Assembly: GCF_025564065.1 (NCBI RefSeq)
Contig: NZ_JAMGZK010000032.1
Location: 1-64,000, forward strand
Reading direction: 5' to 3'
From: Silvania hatchlandensis
GTDB lineage: Bacteria > Pseudomonadota > Gammaproteobacteria > Enterobacterales > Enterobacteriaceae
Length of the DNA stretch: 64,000 bases
The notes under the pieces are model-generated. The model worked only from the letters and a program-made list of their open reading frames with translations, was not told the DNA's origin and made no database searches. The position numbers and the translations under genes were made by a program. Positions 36,620-45,028 of this stretch are shown piece by piece. The first letter of the stretch is position 1. Every line of letters begins with the position of its first letter.

Positions 36620-37516
36620 ATGGATGCTAAACAGACGCGGCAGGGCGTTTTACTCGCCCTCGCCGCTTATTTTATTTGGGGTATCGCACCGGCGTACTTC
36701 AAGCTGATTCACTATGTTCCCGCCGATGAAATTCTTACCCACCGCGTGATCTGGTCGTTTTTCTTTATGGTGGCGCTGATGAGCGTCAGCCGTCAGTGGT
36801 CAGGCGTGAAAAAGCTGCTACAAACGCCGAAGAAAATCTTCCTGCTGGCCCTTTCAGCCGTCCTGATTGGCGGCAACTGGCTGTTGTTTATCTGGTCGGT
36901 GAACAACCATCACATGCTCGAAGCGAGCCTCGGCTACTTCATTAACCCGCTGGTGAATATTGTGCTGGGGATGTTGTTCCTCGGGGAGCGCTTCCGCCGG
37001 ATGCAGTGGGTGGCGGTGCTGCTTGCCCTCTGCGGCGTGCTGATTCAGCTCTGGACCTTTGGCTCGCTGCCGGTCATCGCCCTGGGGCTGGCATTCAGCT
37101 TTGCCTTCTATGGCCTGGTACGCAAGAAAATCGCCGTGGAAGCGCAAACCGGAATGCTGTTTGAAACCCTGTGGCTACTGCCGCTGGCGGCCATTTACCT
37201 GTTCGGAATTGCCGACAGTAGCACCAGCCATATGGGCAGTAACCCGTGGACCCTGAACGTCATGCTGATGGCGGCAGGTATCGTCACCACCATCCCTTTG
37301 CTGTGCTTTACCGGTGCGGCGACGCGCCTGCGCCTCTCGACGCTGGGCTTCTTCCAGTACATCGGCCCGACGTTGATGTTCCTGCTGGCAGTGATGTTCT
37401 ACGGCGAAGTGCCGGGTGCGGATAAGATGGTGACGTTTGGCTTTATCTGGGTGGCACTGGCGGTATTTGTTGCGGATGCGATTTATACCCAACGCAGGGT
37501 GCGGAAAGGGTTGTGA
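36620..37516 (+). CDS. rarD: EamA-family transporter RarD
   Basis: DMT-superfamily protein of 298 residues (296 in E. coli) with about ten hydrophobic segments in two EamA repeats. E. coli RarD is called chloramphenicol-sensitive protein by homology; the substrate is not established. It is convergent with corA across a strong palindrome. Confidence 0.92.
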   Translation: MDAKQTRQGVLLALAAYFIWGIAPAYFKLIHYVPADEILTHRVIWSFFFMVALMSVSRQWSGVKKLLQTPKKIFLLALSAVLIGGNWLLFIWSVNNHHMLEASLGYFINPLVNIVLGMLFLGERFRRMQWVAVLLALCGVLIQLWTFGSLPVIALGLAFSFAFYGLVRKKIAVEAQTGMLFETLWLLPLAAIYLFGIADSSTSHMGSNPWTLNVMLMAAGIVTTIPLLCFTGAATRLRLSTLGFFQYIGPTLMFLLAVMFYGEVPGADKMVTFGFIWVALAVFVADAIYTQRRVRKGL

Positions 37517-37550
37517 TAATACCGGATGGCGTCTTCGCCATCCGGTATTA
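37517..37550. terminator. Palindrome between rarD and corA
   Basis: A perfect 15-bp stem (37517-37531 with 37536-37550) with a 4-base loop, containing ACCGGATGGCG. It probably ends both convergent genes. There is no T run, and the core resembles REP sequences, so it may be a REP-derived element. Confidence 0.65.
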
Positions 37551-37553
37551 CGA

Positions 37554-38504
37554 TCAAAGCCAGTTGCGGCGCTTGAAGTACAGATACGGGGCCAACCCCG
37601 CGAGGACCATAAACACAATCGCGCCCGGGTAGCCAAAGCTCCATCTCAGCTCCGGCATAAACTCAAAGTTCATCCCGTAGCTCGAGGCCACCAGCGTTGG
37701 CGGCAGGAACACAACTGAAACCACCGAGAAGATCTTGATAATGCGGTTCTGCTCGATGTTGATAAAGCCCATCGCCGCCTGCATCAGGAAGTTCACCTTC
37801 TGGAACAGGGATTCGTTGTGCGGCAGCAGGGATTCGATATCGCGCAGGATCTCACGCGCCTGCTCCAGCTGACCACCCGGCAGTCGCGCCTTGCGCACCA
37901 GGAAATTCAGCGCGCGCTGGGTATCCATCAGACACAGGCGCACTTTCCAGCCGATATCTTCCAGTTCCGCCAGCGTCGAGAGCGCTTCGTCATACTCATC
38001 GCCCTGATGCCCTTCCATGATCACCCGGCTCAGCTTTTCCAGATCGCTGTAGATATTTTCAATCTCATCCGCCAGCTGTTCGATTTTGGTTTCAAACAGG
38101 TCGAGCAGCAGTTCATACGCATTGCCGTCGACCATCGCCTGGCTACGGGCGCGCATACGGTAAAGGCGGAATGCAGGCAGCTCGCGCTCGCGCAGGGTAA
38201 ACAGGCGACCATCGCGAATGGTGAAGGCGACGGTGGAGTTACCGGCGTGATCTTCCGCATCTTCGAAGAAGAAAAAGGAGTGAATGTGCAGACCGTCTTC
38301 GTCTTCGAAGAAACGGGCGGATGCTTCGATGTCTTCCAGTTCCGGGCGGGTTGCCAGGCTTTGTCCGAGCTCAGATTGTACGCGCAGGCGTTCGTCGTCG
38401 TCCGGTTCGACCAGATCCACCCATACGGCATCAATGAGGGGCTGTGACTCTTCAGCTTCAAGCCGAATCAGTCGGTTTTTTTCCAGTTGAAATGCGCTCA
38501 GCAT
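37554..38504 (-). CDS. corA: Magnesium/nickel/cobalt transporter CorA
   Basis: Pentameric Mg2+ channel. The start at ATG 38504 gives 316 residues as in E. coli. A long cytoplasmic funnel domain is followed by two C-terminal membrane helices with the GMN selectivity motif at 277-279. The upstream in-frame extension has no support. A leader of about 230 nt with a small ORF precedes it, as expected for Mg2+-dependent control in enterics. Confidence 0.96.
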   Translation of the reverse strand: MLSAFQLEKNRLIRLEAEESQPLIDAVWVDLVEPDDDERLRVQSELGQSLATRPELEDIEASARFFEDEDGLHIHSFFFFEDAEDHAGNSTVAFTIRDGRLFTLRERELPAFRLYRMRARSQAMVDGNAYELLLDLFETKIEQLADEIENIYSDLEKLSRVIMEGHQGDEYDEALSTLAELEDIGWKVRLCLMDTQRALNFLVRKARLPGGQLEQAREILRDIESLLPHNESLFQKVNFLMQAAMGFINIEQNRIIKIFSVVSVVFLPPTLVASSYGMNFEFMPELRWSFGYPGAIVFMVLAGLAPYLYFKRRNWL

Positions 38505-38653
38505 GACCGGGACTCCCAATGCAAAAAATATCGGACAGTTCGGTGGGCACACAGAAACAAATTGGGTTTCAGACCATTAAACAGCCTGACTCAGAGCGAC
38601 GGGAAAAACAGATCGCTGACAACCACTAAGGCCATCAGCAAGAGGAGATAGCC

Positions 38654-38710
38654 TTAGGAGTTGTTCCTGGATGACAGGGAATTGAGCCAGTATGTACTGG
38701 GTGTGTCCAA
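38654..38710 (-). CDS. corL: Candidate CorL leader peptide
   Basis: An 18-codon ORF starting with TTG (38710) and preceded by AGAGGA at proper spacing. The peptide runs MDTPSTYWLNSLSSRNNS. It is the first ORF on the transcript predicted from the corA promoter 33 bp upstream. In Salmonella, translation of a corA leader peptide (CorL) controls Rho-dependent termination before corA; position and promoter fit that role, but I recall no exact sequence for comparison. Confidence 0.6.
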   Translation of the reverse strand: MDTPSTYWLNSLSSRNNS

Positions 38711-38742
38711 GGCGAATGTCCTCTTAGCGTAATCGTGCGCGC

Positions 38743-38772
38743 ATGTTACGCCAGCAGTCACGGCGGCGTCAA
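38743..38772 (-). promoter_or_regulatory. corA promoter
   Basis: On the minus strand, -35 TTGACG (38767-38772) and -10 TAACAT (38743-38748) with an 18-bp spacer. The start would lie near 38735, giving a leader of about 230 nt before the corA ATG. Confidence 0.7.
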
Positions 38773-38859
38773 CACGCAAGGGAACGCTGAAGAGCATTAA
38801 ATCCCCTTCAACGTATAAGCCTGGCAGATTATTACAAAATAGTGATATTTTTCTGAATG

Positions 38860-41022
38860 TTAAACGTTTTCCAGTCGCGCATAAGCCGCTACCAGCCATT
38901 TGATCCCCTGCCCCTGGAACGCCACCTGCAGGCGGCTGTGCTCACCGCTGCCTTCCAGATTCACGATGGTACCTTCACCAAATTTGGCATGACGAACGCG
39001 CTGGCCGAGCTTATAACCGGTGTCGTTTTCTGAGATTGGCGCACCGAGGCGCTGATGGCTAACCGGACGGCTAATGCTGGCCCGCAGGCGCACCTCTTCC
39101 ACACAGGCTTCCGGCAGTTCACCGACAAAACGCGACGGACGATGGTAAACCTCTTTGCCGTACAGACGGCGGGTTTCGGCGTAGGTGAGGGTCAACTTTT
39201 GCATGGCGCGGGTCACGCCCACGTAGGCCAGCCGACGCTCCTCTTCCAGACGACCGCCTTCATCCAGCGACATCTGGCTCGGGAACATCCCCTCTTCCAT
39301 CCCGACGATAAACACCTGCGGGAACTCCAGCCCTTTGGCCGAGTGCAGGGTCATCAACTGGACCGCGTCCTGCCAGGTGTCGGCCTGCCCTTCGCCCGCT
39401 TCCAGCGCGGCATGGGACAGGAATGCCTGTAGCGGCATCAGGTCTTCTTCTTCATCGTTGTAGCTGAACTGACGTGTTGCCGTCACCAGCTCCTCTAAGT
39501 TCTCGATACGGGTCTGGCCTTTTTCGCCCTTCTCCTGCTCGTACATCAGGCGCAGGCCGGAGTCTTTAATCACCCGGTCGGTCTGAACGTGCAGCGGCAT
39601 ATCGGCCGTCTCCTGCGCCAGGGCTTCAATCAGCTCCAGGAAACGCTGCAGCGCGCTGGCTGCACGCCCGGCAAGGGCTTTCTCCTGCAGCAGCTCGCGG
39701 CAGGCCTGCCACAGCGTCAGCTGCCTGTCGCGGGAAGTCTGGCGTACCACGTCAAGGGTACGATCGCCAATACCGCGGGTCGGGGTGTTCACCACGCGCT
39801 CAAACGCGGCGTCATCGTTACGGTTGGCAATCAGGCGCAGATACGACAGCGCGTCTTTGATCTCCTGGCGCTCGAAGAAGCGCATACCGCCATAAATGCG
39901 GTACGGCATGCTCACCTGCAGCAGCGCCTCTTCCAGCACGCGCGACTGGGCGTTACTGCGGTACAGGATGGCGCACTGCTCAAGCGCGCCGCCGTTGTCC
40001 TGCCAGGTCTTGATGCGGTTCACCACAAAGCGGGCTTCATCCAGCTCGTTGAACGCGCAGTACAGGGAGATCGGTTCCCCGTCGACGCCGTCGGTCCACA
40101 GCTTTTTACCCAGACGACCGCTGTTGTTTTCGATCAGGGCGTTCGCCGCGCTGAGGATGTTGTTGGTAGAGCGGTAGTTTTGCTCCAGGCGGATGGTCTC
40201 GGCGCCAGGGAAATCATTCAGGAAGCGCTGGATGTTCTCGACCTGCGCCCCGCGCCAGCCGTAGATGGACTGATCGTCGTCGCCGACGATCATCACCTTG
40301 CTGGAATCCCCCGCCAGCAGGCGGATCCACGCGTACTGAATGTTGTTGGTATCCTGGAATTCGTCCACCAGGATATTGGTAAAACGTTCGCGGTAGTGCT
40401 GCAGAATGTGCGGCTTGTTGAGCCACAGCTCGTGGGCGCGCAGCAGCAGTTCGGCAAAATCCACCAGCCCGGCGCGATCGCAGGCTTCCTGATAGGCCTG
40501 ATAGACCTTCTGCCAGGTCTGCTCTATCGGGTTGCCAAAGCTCTGGATATGATGCGGGCGCAGCCCTTCGTCTTTCTGGCCGTTGATGTACCACATCGCC
40601 TGGCGCGGCGGCCACTGCTTCTCATCGAGGTTCATGGCCTTGATCAGCCGCTTCAGCAGGCGGAGCTGATCTTCGCTGTCGAGGATCTGGAAGTCCTGCG
40701 GCAGGTTAGCATCCATATGGTGCGCACGCAGCAGGCGGTGCGCCAGCCCGTGGAAGGTACCCACCCACATGCCGCCCTGGCTGCTACCCATCAGTTGGGC
40801 GATACGGTGGCGCATCTCTGCCGCCGCTTTGTTAGTGAACGTGACCGCCATAATGGAGTACGGCGAGCAGTTTTCCACGCTCTGCAGCCACGCGATACGG
40901 TGCACCAGCACGCGCGTCTTACCACTGCCTGCCCCTGCCAGCACCAGCATATTGGTTCGCGTTGCGGCAACCGCGTCACGCTGTTTGTCATTAAGGCTGT
41001 CGAGCAGGTAAGAAACGTCCAT
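38860..41022 (-). CDS. uvrD: DNA helicase II
   Basis: SF1 3'-5' helicase for nucleotide excision and mismatch repair. The start at ATG 41022 gives 720 residues, the E. coli length; a GTG two codons upstream is also in frame. Walker A is GAGSGKT (30-36), and DEFQDTNN and GDDDQSIYGWRG motifs follow. The C-terminal Tudor-like segment (GYKLGQRVRHAKFGEG) is intact. Its own promoter and a LexA-like site lie upstream, at and within the 3' end of yigB. The E. coli genes yigF and yigG, between corA and uvrD, are absent. Confidence 0.97.
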   Translation of the reverse strand: MDVSYLLDSLNDKQRDAVAATRTNMLVLAGAGSGKTRVLVHRIAWLQSVENCSPYSIMAVTFTNKAAAEMRHRIAQLMGSSQGGMWVGTFHGLAHRLLRAHHMDANLPQDFQILDSEDQLRLLKRLIKAMNLDEKQWPPRQAMWYINGQKDEGLRPHHIQSFGNPIEQTWQKVYQAYQEACDRAGLVDFAELLLRAHELWLNKPHILQHYRERFTNILVDEFQDTNNIQYAWIRLLAGDSSKVMIVGDDDQSIYGWRGAQVENIQRFLNDFPGAETIRLEQNYRSTNNILSAANALIENNSGRLGKKLWTDGVDGEPISLYCAFNELDEARFVVNRIKTWQDNGGALEQCAILYRSNAQSRVLEEALLQVSMPYRIYGGMRFFERQEIKDALSYLRLIANRNDDAAFERVVNTPTRGIGDRTLDVVRQTSRDRQLTLWQACRELLQEKALAGRAASALQRFLELIEALAQETADMPLHVQTDRVIKDSGLRLMYEQEKGEKGQTRIENLEELVTATRQFSYNDEEEDLMPLQAFLSHAALEAGEGQADTWQDAVQLMTLHSAKGLEFPQVFIVGMEEGMFPSQMSLDEGGRLEEERRLAYVGVTRAMQKLTLTYAETRRLYGKEVYHRPSRFVGELPEACVEEVRLRASISRPVSHQRLGAPISENDTGYKLGQRVRHAKFGEGTIVNLEGSGEHSRLQVAFQGQGIKWLVAAYARLENV

Positions 41023-41070
41023 TGGCACCGCCAGAAGTCATCTGCCCGGTTGCGGTTTGCAGGCCGGGCA

Positions 41071-41090
41071 TACTGTTAATTTATACAATA
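41071..41090. promoter_or_regulatory. LexA-type SOS box upstream of uvrD
   Basis: TACTGTTAATTTATACAATA matches the LexA form CTGT-N8-ACAG except at the last base (ACAA). It sits just downstream of the predicted uvrD -10 region, the same relation as in E. coli uvrD. Confidence 0.75.
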
Positions 41091-41099
41091 CTACTGGTG

Positions 41100-41127
41100 A
41101 TTATATCAGCGTGGTGAGGGATGCCAA
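41100..41127 (-). promoter_or_regulatory. uvrD promoter
   Basis: On the minus strand, -35 TTGGCA (41122-41127) and a perfect -10 TATAAT (41100-41105), spaced by 16 bp. It lies over the end of yigB, which allows uvrD expression apart from the upstream dapF-xerC operon. Confidence 0.82.
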
Positions 41128-41817
41128 CCGCGAAATTTCAACGTGTGGCAGCAGGCGGCTGTCGTGGGTCTGCATCAGATCGGCGTTTTCCGGTTTGATC
41201 CAGCAGGCCTGCATACCGCAGCGGATCGCCCCGGCGACATCGGTGGTCAGGTCATCGCCGACGTGCAGGATTTCACCCAGCGGCAGGCCGAGCTTGTCGG
41301 CGCCCAGATGGTACATGTCGTTAAAGGGCTTGGAACGGCCGTGTGGACCCGCGCGCAGGACGAAATCAAAGTAGTCGCCCAAACCGAACAGCTCTGGCTG
41401 GGCGTTACCGTTGGTGATCGCCACCAGTGGCCACTTCGCGGCCAGCTTCGCCAGCGTGTCGTGAGTCTCCTGCGGCACGTCGATACGGCTGCGCCAGGTG
41501 GCGAAGTGCGCCATGGACGCCTCTGCGCCCAGCGCGGCCTCAGCGGCGGTCAGGCCGGCGTTCAGCATCGCCTGCTCCACGGCACGACGGCGCCATTCGG
41601 TGACGTCATGATAGATGTCCGGCTCGGTTTGCCGTAACGCCTGACGCAGGCGGTGAAACTCTTTGTTCTCCAGCGCGTTTAACGCCGGATGGTAGTTTTG
41701 CACAAACGCCAGCGCTTCCCGCTCGGTACGCAGGATCACCTCACGGTTGTCGTAAAGGGTGTCATCAAGGTCGAACGTCAGTGCAGAGATTTGGCCTAAT
41801 GGACGATAAAAACGCAT
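41101..41817 (-). CDS. yigB: HAD phosphatase YigB (flavin pathway)
   Basis: HAD-superfamily phosphatase of 238 residues, as in E. coli, where YigB can dephosphorylate 5-amino-6-(5-phosphoribitylamino)uracil in riboflavin synthesis. Nucleophile Asp16 and Asp18 lie in FDLDDT; the late [10 protein letters not shown] motif is intact. Its ATG shares one base with the xerC stop (TAATG). The uvrD promoter lies in its last codons. Confidence 0.94.
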   Translation of the reverse strand: MRFYRPLGQISALTFDLDDTLYDNREVILRTEREALAFVQNYHPALNALENKEFHRLRQALRQTEPDIYHDVTEWRRRAVEQAMLNAGLTAAEAALGAEASMAHFATWRSRIDVPQETHDTLAKLAAKWPLVAITNGNAQPELFGLGDYFDFVLRAGPHGRSKPFNDMYHLGADKLGLPLGEILHVGDDLTTDVAGAIRCGMQACWIKPENADLMQTHDSRLLPHVEISRLASLTTLI

Positions 41818-42716
41818 TATTTCCCCCGTTTGGCGCGTGGATGCGCCGCGTCGTACACCGAGGCAAGGTGTTGAAAATCGAGATGGGTATAGATTTGGGT
41901 GGTCGATAAATTGGCGTGGCCCAGCAGCTCCTGCACCCCGCGCAGATCGCCGCTGGACTCGAGCATGTGCGTGGCGAACGAGTGGCGCAGCTTGTGGGGA
42001 TGAACATGGCTGTTCAGCCCCTGCTTAATGCCCCACTCGGCAAAGCGTTTTTGCACATTACGCGCCGAGATACGTTTGCCCAGTTTCGACAGGAACAGGG
42101 CATTTTCTTCGGTGCCAAACAGCCCGCGCAGATCCAGCCAGTGCTCAATCCACACCACCGCATTGCGGCCAATCGGCAGGCGACGCTCTTTGCTGCCTTT
42201 GCCCATCACCCACACTTCGCCGGTCTCCAGATCGAGGTGTTTGATATCAAGGTTTACCAGCTCAGACAGACGCAGCCCGGCACCGTACATCACTTCCAGC
42301 ATCGCCCGATCGCGCACCGCCAGCGGATCGTTCAGATCGATATCCAGCAGGCGATTAACGTCATCAACATCGATATTTTTAGGCAGATGGCGCGGTGCTT
42401 TAGGTGCCGCGATCCCTTTAGCCGGGTTCGCCTTGAGCTCGCCCTGGCTGACCATCCAGTCGAAGAGGCTGCGTAACGCGGAGAGCCGCAGCGCCAGGCT
42501 GGCAGGGCCGAGCCCTTTACGGCGGCTGCGCACGGCAAACGCCCGCACGGTGGCGGCATCGCAGTGTTGCCAGCTGGTCAGGTTCATCTCAGCGGCCAGC
42601 TGCATGATGGCATCAAGCTGGCGCTGATAGTTCAGCAAGGTGACTGGGCTGAGCTGGCGTTCCACGCCGAGGTAGCGCAGAAAACGCGTCACCGTCGGCG
42701 CAAGGAGATCGCTCAT
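41817..42716 (-). CDS. xerC: Tyrosine recombinase XerC
   Basis: Resolves chromosome dimers at dif together with XerD. The 299-residue product (298 in E. coli) has the full catalytic set: Arg149, Lys173, His241, Arg244, His267 and Tyr276. It is coupled on both sides, overlapping the yigA stop by 4 bp and the yigB start by 1 bp. Confidence 0.96.
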   Translation of the reverse strand: MSDLLAPTVTRFLRYLGVERQLSPVTLLNYQRQLDAIMQLAAEMNLTSWQHCDAATVRAFAVRSRRKGLGPASLALRLSALRSLFDWMVSQGELKANPAKGIAAPKAPRHLPKNIDVDDVNRLLDIDLNDPLAVRDRAMLEVMYGAGLRLSELVNLDIKHLDLETGEVWVMGKGSKERRLPIGRNAVVWIEHWLDLRGLFGTEENALFLSKLGKRISARNVQKRFAEWGIKQGLNSHVHPHKLRHSFATHMLESSGDLRGVQELLGHANLSTTQIYTHLDFQHLASVYDAAHPRAKRGK

Positions 42717-43420
42717 ACGCGCTCAATCCAGCGTTCCAGCAGCTCGGGCAGCATCTGCGCGATCTCCTGGAGTAACTGCGTCCCTTGTCCCTGCTGATAA
42801 TGCTGCGGATCGCGGCTGGAAAATAGCATGACGCCGAGATCGCCTTCGCGCCCCATCAGCGACATCGCCACCGAGCCGATGGCTTTCGCTTCCGGCAGAA
42901 CCACCAGCAGCTCAGGTCCGTTTAGTGGCCCAAGATAGTGATTCTCAGGACCCAGACGCTGAATACGCAGCGGCTCAAACGCCTGACGCTGCAATGCCAG
43001 GTGAGTAAACCCGGACGGCGCACCAATGCGCCAGCGATCCGGGAACAGGCGAATCGTTGCGCCCGCCAGCCCCAGCTCCTTACCCCAGCGATGAAAGCGC
43101 ATCAGAAATTCATCCAGACTGCTGGCTGAGGCCAGCCGCGATTGCAGGTTCAGCAGGCGATAAAACAGGCCTTCATTACTGCTGGCCTGCTCCATCAGCA
43201 GCGAGATGTTCTCTTCAAGATGGTTGATGTGATTGCGCGAGCGCGCCATATGCCATTCGACCAGCGATACCGTTCCGCGAATCGGATGCGGCACGCGCAT
43301 CTCTTCCACCACCCGGGCATTACGAATAAAAAACTCAGGATGGCGCAGCAGATAATCGACAACCGCCCGGTCGTCCATTGCCGTCAGCGTCTCCTGCAGT
43401 TCTTCTCCTGGTTGTTTCAT
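42713..43420 (-). CDS. yigA: DUF484 family protein YigA
   Basis: A 235-residue protein with a GAF-like DUF484 domain, the same length as E. coli YigA. Function unknown; it is conserved between dapF and xerC in enterics. The ATG overlaps the dapF stop (ATGA) and its own stop overlaps the xerC start. Confidence 0.93.
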   Translation of the reverse strand: MKQPGEELQETLTAMDDRAVVDYLLRHPEFFIRNARVVEEMRVPHPIRGTVSLVEWHMARSRNHINHLEENISLLMEQASSNEGLFYRLLNLQSRLASASSLDEFLMRFHRWGKELGLAGATIRLFPDRWRIGAPSGFTHLALQRQAFEPLRIQRLGPENHYLGPLNGPELLVVLPEAKAIGSVAMSLMGREGDLGVMLFSSRDPQHYQQGQGTQLLQEIAQMLPELLERWIERV

Positions 43421-44241
43421 AGATGGATAAACCCGTCATAAACTTGTGTTGCCGGGCCAGTCATATACAGCGGCTGACCCGGGCCTTTCCAGGCGATATC
43501 AAGACGTCCGCCCGGTAAATCCACGCGCACCTCTTCCGCCAGTAAACCTTGCGCGATCCCGACGGCGACGGCTGCACAGGCGCCGCTACCGCAGGCCTGC
43601 GTCTCGCCCGCCCCGCGTTCAAATACGCGCAGGCGAATGTGTTCCCGGGTGAGCACCTGCATAAAGCCAATGTTGGCGCGTTCCGGGAAGCGCTCATGGC
43701 TTTCCAGTACCGGACCGAGGGTTTCGACAGGTGCCGTCGCCACATCTTCAACCTGGATCACGCAGTGCGGATTGCCCATTGAGACCACGCCGCACAAGAC
43801 TGTCTGTTCGGCCACGCGCATGATATAGGTCTTTTCCGCTTTATTAGCGCGAAACGGCACCTGGGACGGCTCAAAGTTAGGTTCACCCATGTTCACCCGC
43901 ACCAGCTCGTCGTCGGTGACGCTCAGGACCATGCGCCCGTTGGCGGTACTGACGCGAATATCGCGTTTGTTGGTGAGGCCTTTCAGACGCACAAAGCGGG
44001 CAAAACAGCGCGCGCCGTTGCCGCACTGGGACACTTCGCTGCCGTCGGCATTGAAGATGCGATAATGAAAATCGAGATCCGGATCGTAAGGTGGTTCAAC
44101 CACCAGCAGCTGATCAAAGCCTACCCCCAGGTGCCGATCGGCCAGGCGGCGGATCAGCTCCGGAGAGAAGAAGACATTCTGCGTTACCGCGTCGACGACC
44201 ATAAAATCATTGCCAAGGCCATGCATTTTAGAGAACTGCAT
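43417..44241 (-). CDS. dapF: Diaminopimelate epimerase
   Basis: Converts LL- to meso-diaminopimelate for lysine and peptidoglycan. The 274-residue length equals E. coli DapF. The two catalytic cysteines are Cys73 (SQCGNGARC) and the one in QACGSGAC near 217. It lies 32 bp after lptM and leads the dapF-yigA-xerC-yigB chain. Confidence 0.97.
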   Translation of the reverse strand: MQFSKMHGLGNDFMVVDAVTQNVFFSPELIRRLADRHLGVGFDQLLVVEPPYDPDLDFHYRIFNADGSEVSQCGNGARCFARFVRLKGLTNKRDIRVSTANGRMVLSVTDDELVRVNMGEPNFEPSQVPFRANKAEKTYIMRVAEQTVLCGVVSMGNPHCVIQVEDVATAPVETLGPVLESHERFPERANIGFMQVLTREHIRLRVFERGAGETQACGSGACAAVAVGIAQGLLAEEVRVDLPGGRLDIAWKGPGQPLYMTGPATQVYDGFIHL

Positions 44242-44273
44242 TATTCACTCCATTGCGCGGATCAGAACGCTCG

Positions 44274-44477
44274 TCAGTAATTCACCTGGCTGGGACCGCC
44301 CGCATCGCCACGATCGTTACGACCCGGCACTGAGGTTTCCATGGTGCTTTCCGCTTTTTTGGTTGGCGGCGGCGCAGTTTTATCCGCTGGCGGGAAATAG
44401 AGCGGCCCTTTCAGACCACAGCCCGTCAGGCTAAACAGAGTGAGGAGAACGGCAAGCGTTCGAAAAACGTTTTTCAT
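44274..44477 (-). CDS. lptM: Lipoprotein LptM (YifL)
   Basis: A 67-residue small lipoprotein. It has a signal peptide with lipobox LTGC and the acylated Cys20, followed by a Pro/Lys-rich tail. In E. coli, LptM (YifL) binds the LptD/LptE translocon and helps LptD disulfide maturation. It is divergent from cyaY and upstream of dapF. Confidence 0.9.
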   Translation of the reverse strand: MKNVFRTLAVLLTLFSLTGCGLKGPLYFPPADKTAPPPTKKAESTMETSVPGRNDRGDAGGPSQVNY

Positions 44478-44614
44478 TATGGGTTGCCTGTAAGTTCGTG
44501 CTTTCTGTTTCTATCATCGCAGGAGAGGCCACAAAAGCAAGAGTTTGCCGCTAACCTGCAACGGGAATTATTTAGCGTTATACTGCCGCCATCACGAAAA
44601 ACAGGAACAGAACC

Positions 44615-44938
44615 ATGAATGACAGTGAATTCCATCGCCTTGCCGATAACCTGTGGCAGACCATCGAAGAACGCCTGGACGACTGGGATGGCGACAGCGA
44701 CATCGACTGTGAAATTAACGGCGGTGTGCTGACCCTCAGCTTTGAGAACGGCAGCAAGATTATTATCAATCGTCAGGAGCCGCTGCATCAGGTGTGGCTG
44801 GCCACCAAACAGGGCGGCTACCATTTCAACCTGAAAGGCGACGCGTGGATTTGCGATCGCAGCGGTGAGGCGTTCTGGGATCTGCTGGAGCAGGCGGCTA
44901 CGCAGCAGTCAGGCGAAGCGGTCAGCTTCCGAGGTTAA
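44615..44938 (+). CDS. cyaY: Iron-sulfur cluster regulator CyaY (frataxin)
   Basis: Bacterial frataxin of 107 residues (106 in E. coli), which binds iron and IscS and tunes Fe-S cluster assembly. The N-terminal acidic helix ([12 protein letters not shown] region) and the conserved [11 protein letters not shown] strand are present. It is convergent with cyaA, with a two-way terminator between. Confidence 0.96.
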   Translation: MNDSEFHRLADNLWQTIEERLDDWDGDSDIDCEINGGVLTLSFENGSKIIINRQEPLHQVWLATKQGGYHFNLKGDAWICDRSGEAFWDLLEQAATQQSGEAVSFRG

Positions 44939-44940
44939 AA

Positions 44941-44973
44941 ACAAAAACCTTCTCTTAAAGAGAAGGTTTTTTT
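44941..44973. terminator. Bidirectional terminator between cyaY and cyaA
   Basis: A stem of about 12 bp (AAAAACCTTCTC paired with GAGAAGGTTTTT) flanked by A and T runs on the two sides, so it can end transcripts from either strand. Confidence 0.88.
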
Positions 44974-44981
44974 GTCTTTAC

Positions 44982-45017
44982 ACCCTCTCCCCGTGGGAGA
45001 GAGCCAGGGTTAGGGCA
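44982..45017. repeat. Enterobacterial intergenic repeat (CCCTCTCCC…GGGTTAGGG type)
   Basis: ACCCTCTCCCCGTGGGAGAG and CCAGGGTTAGGG form a G+C-rich dyad of a kind found between many enterobacterial genes. It lies just past the cyaA stop. I cannot assign its exact repeat class. Confidence 0.5.
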
Positions 45018-45028
45018 TCACACCGCTT

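Noticed and set aside
38711-38899. 81-codon ORF running from the uvrD end into the corA leader
   Set aside because: Most of it lies upstream of or over the corA promoter; only the last 18 codons (corL candidate) are on the expected transcript.
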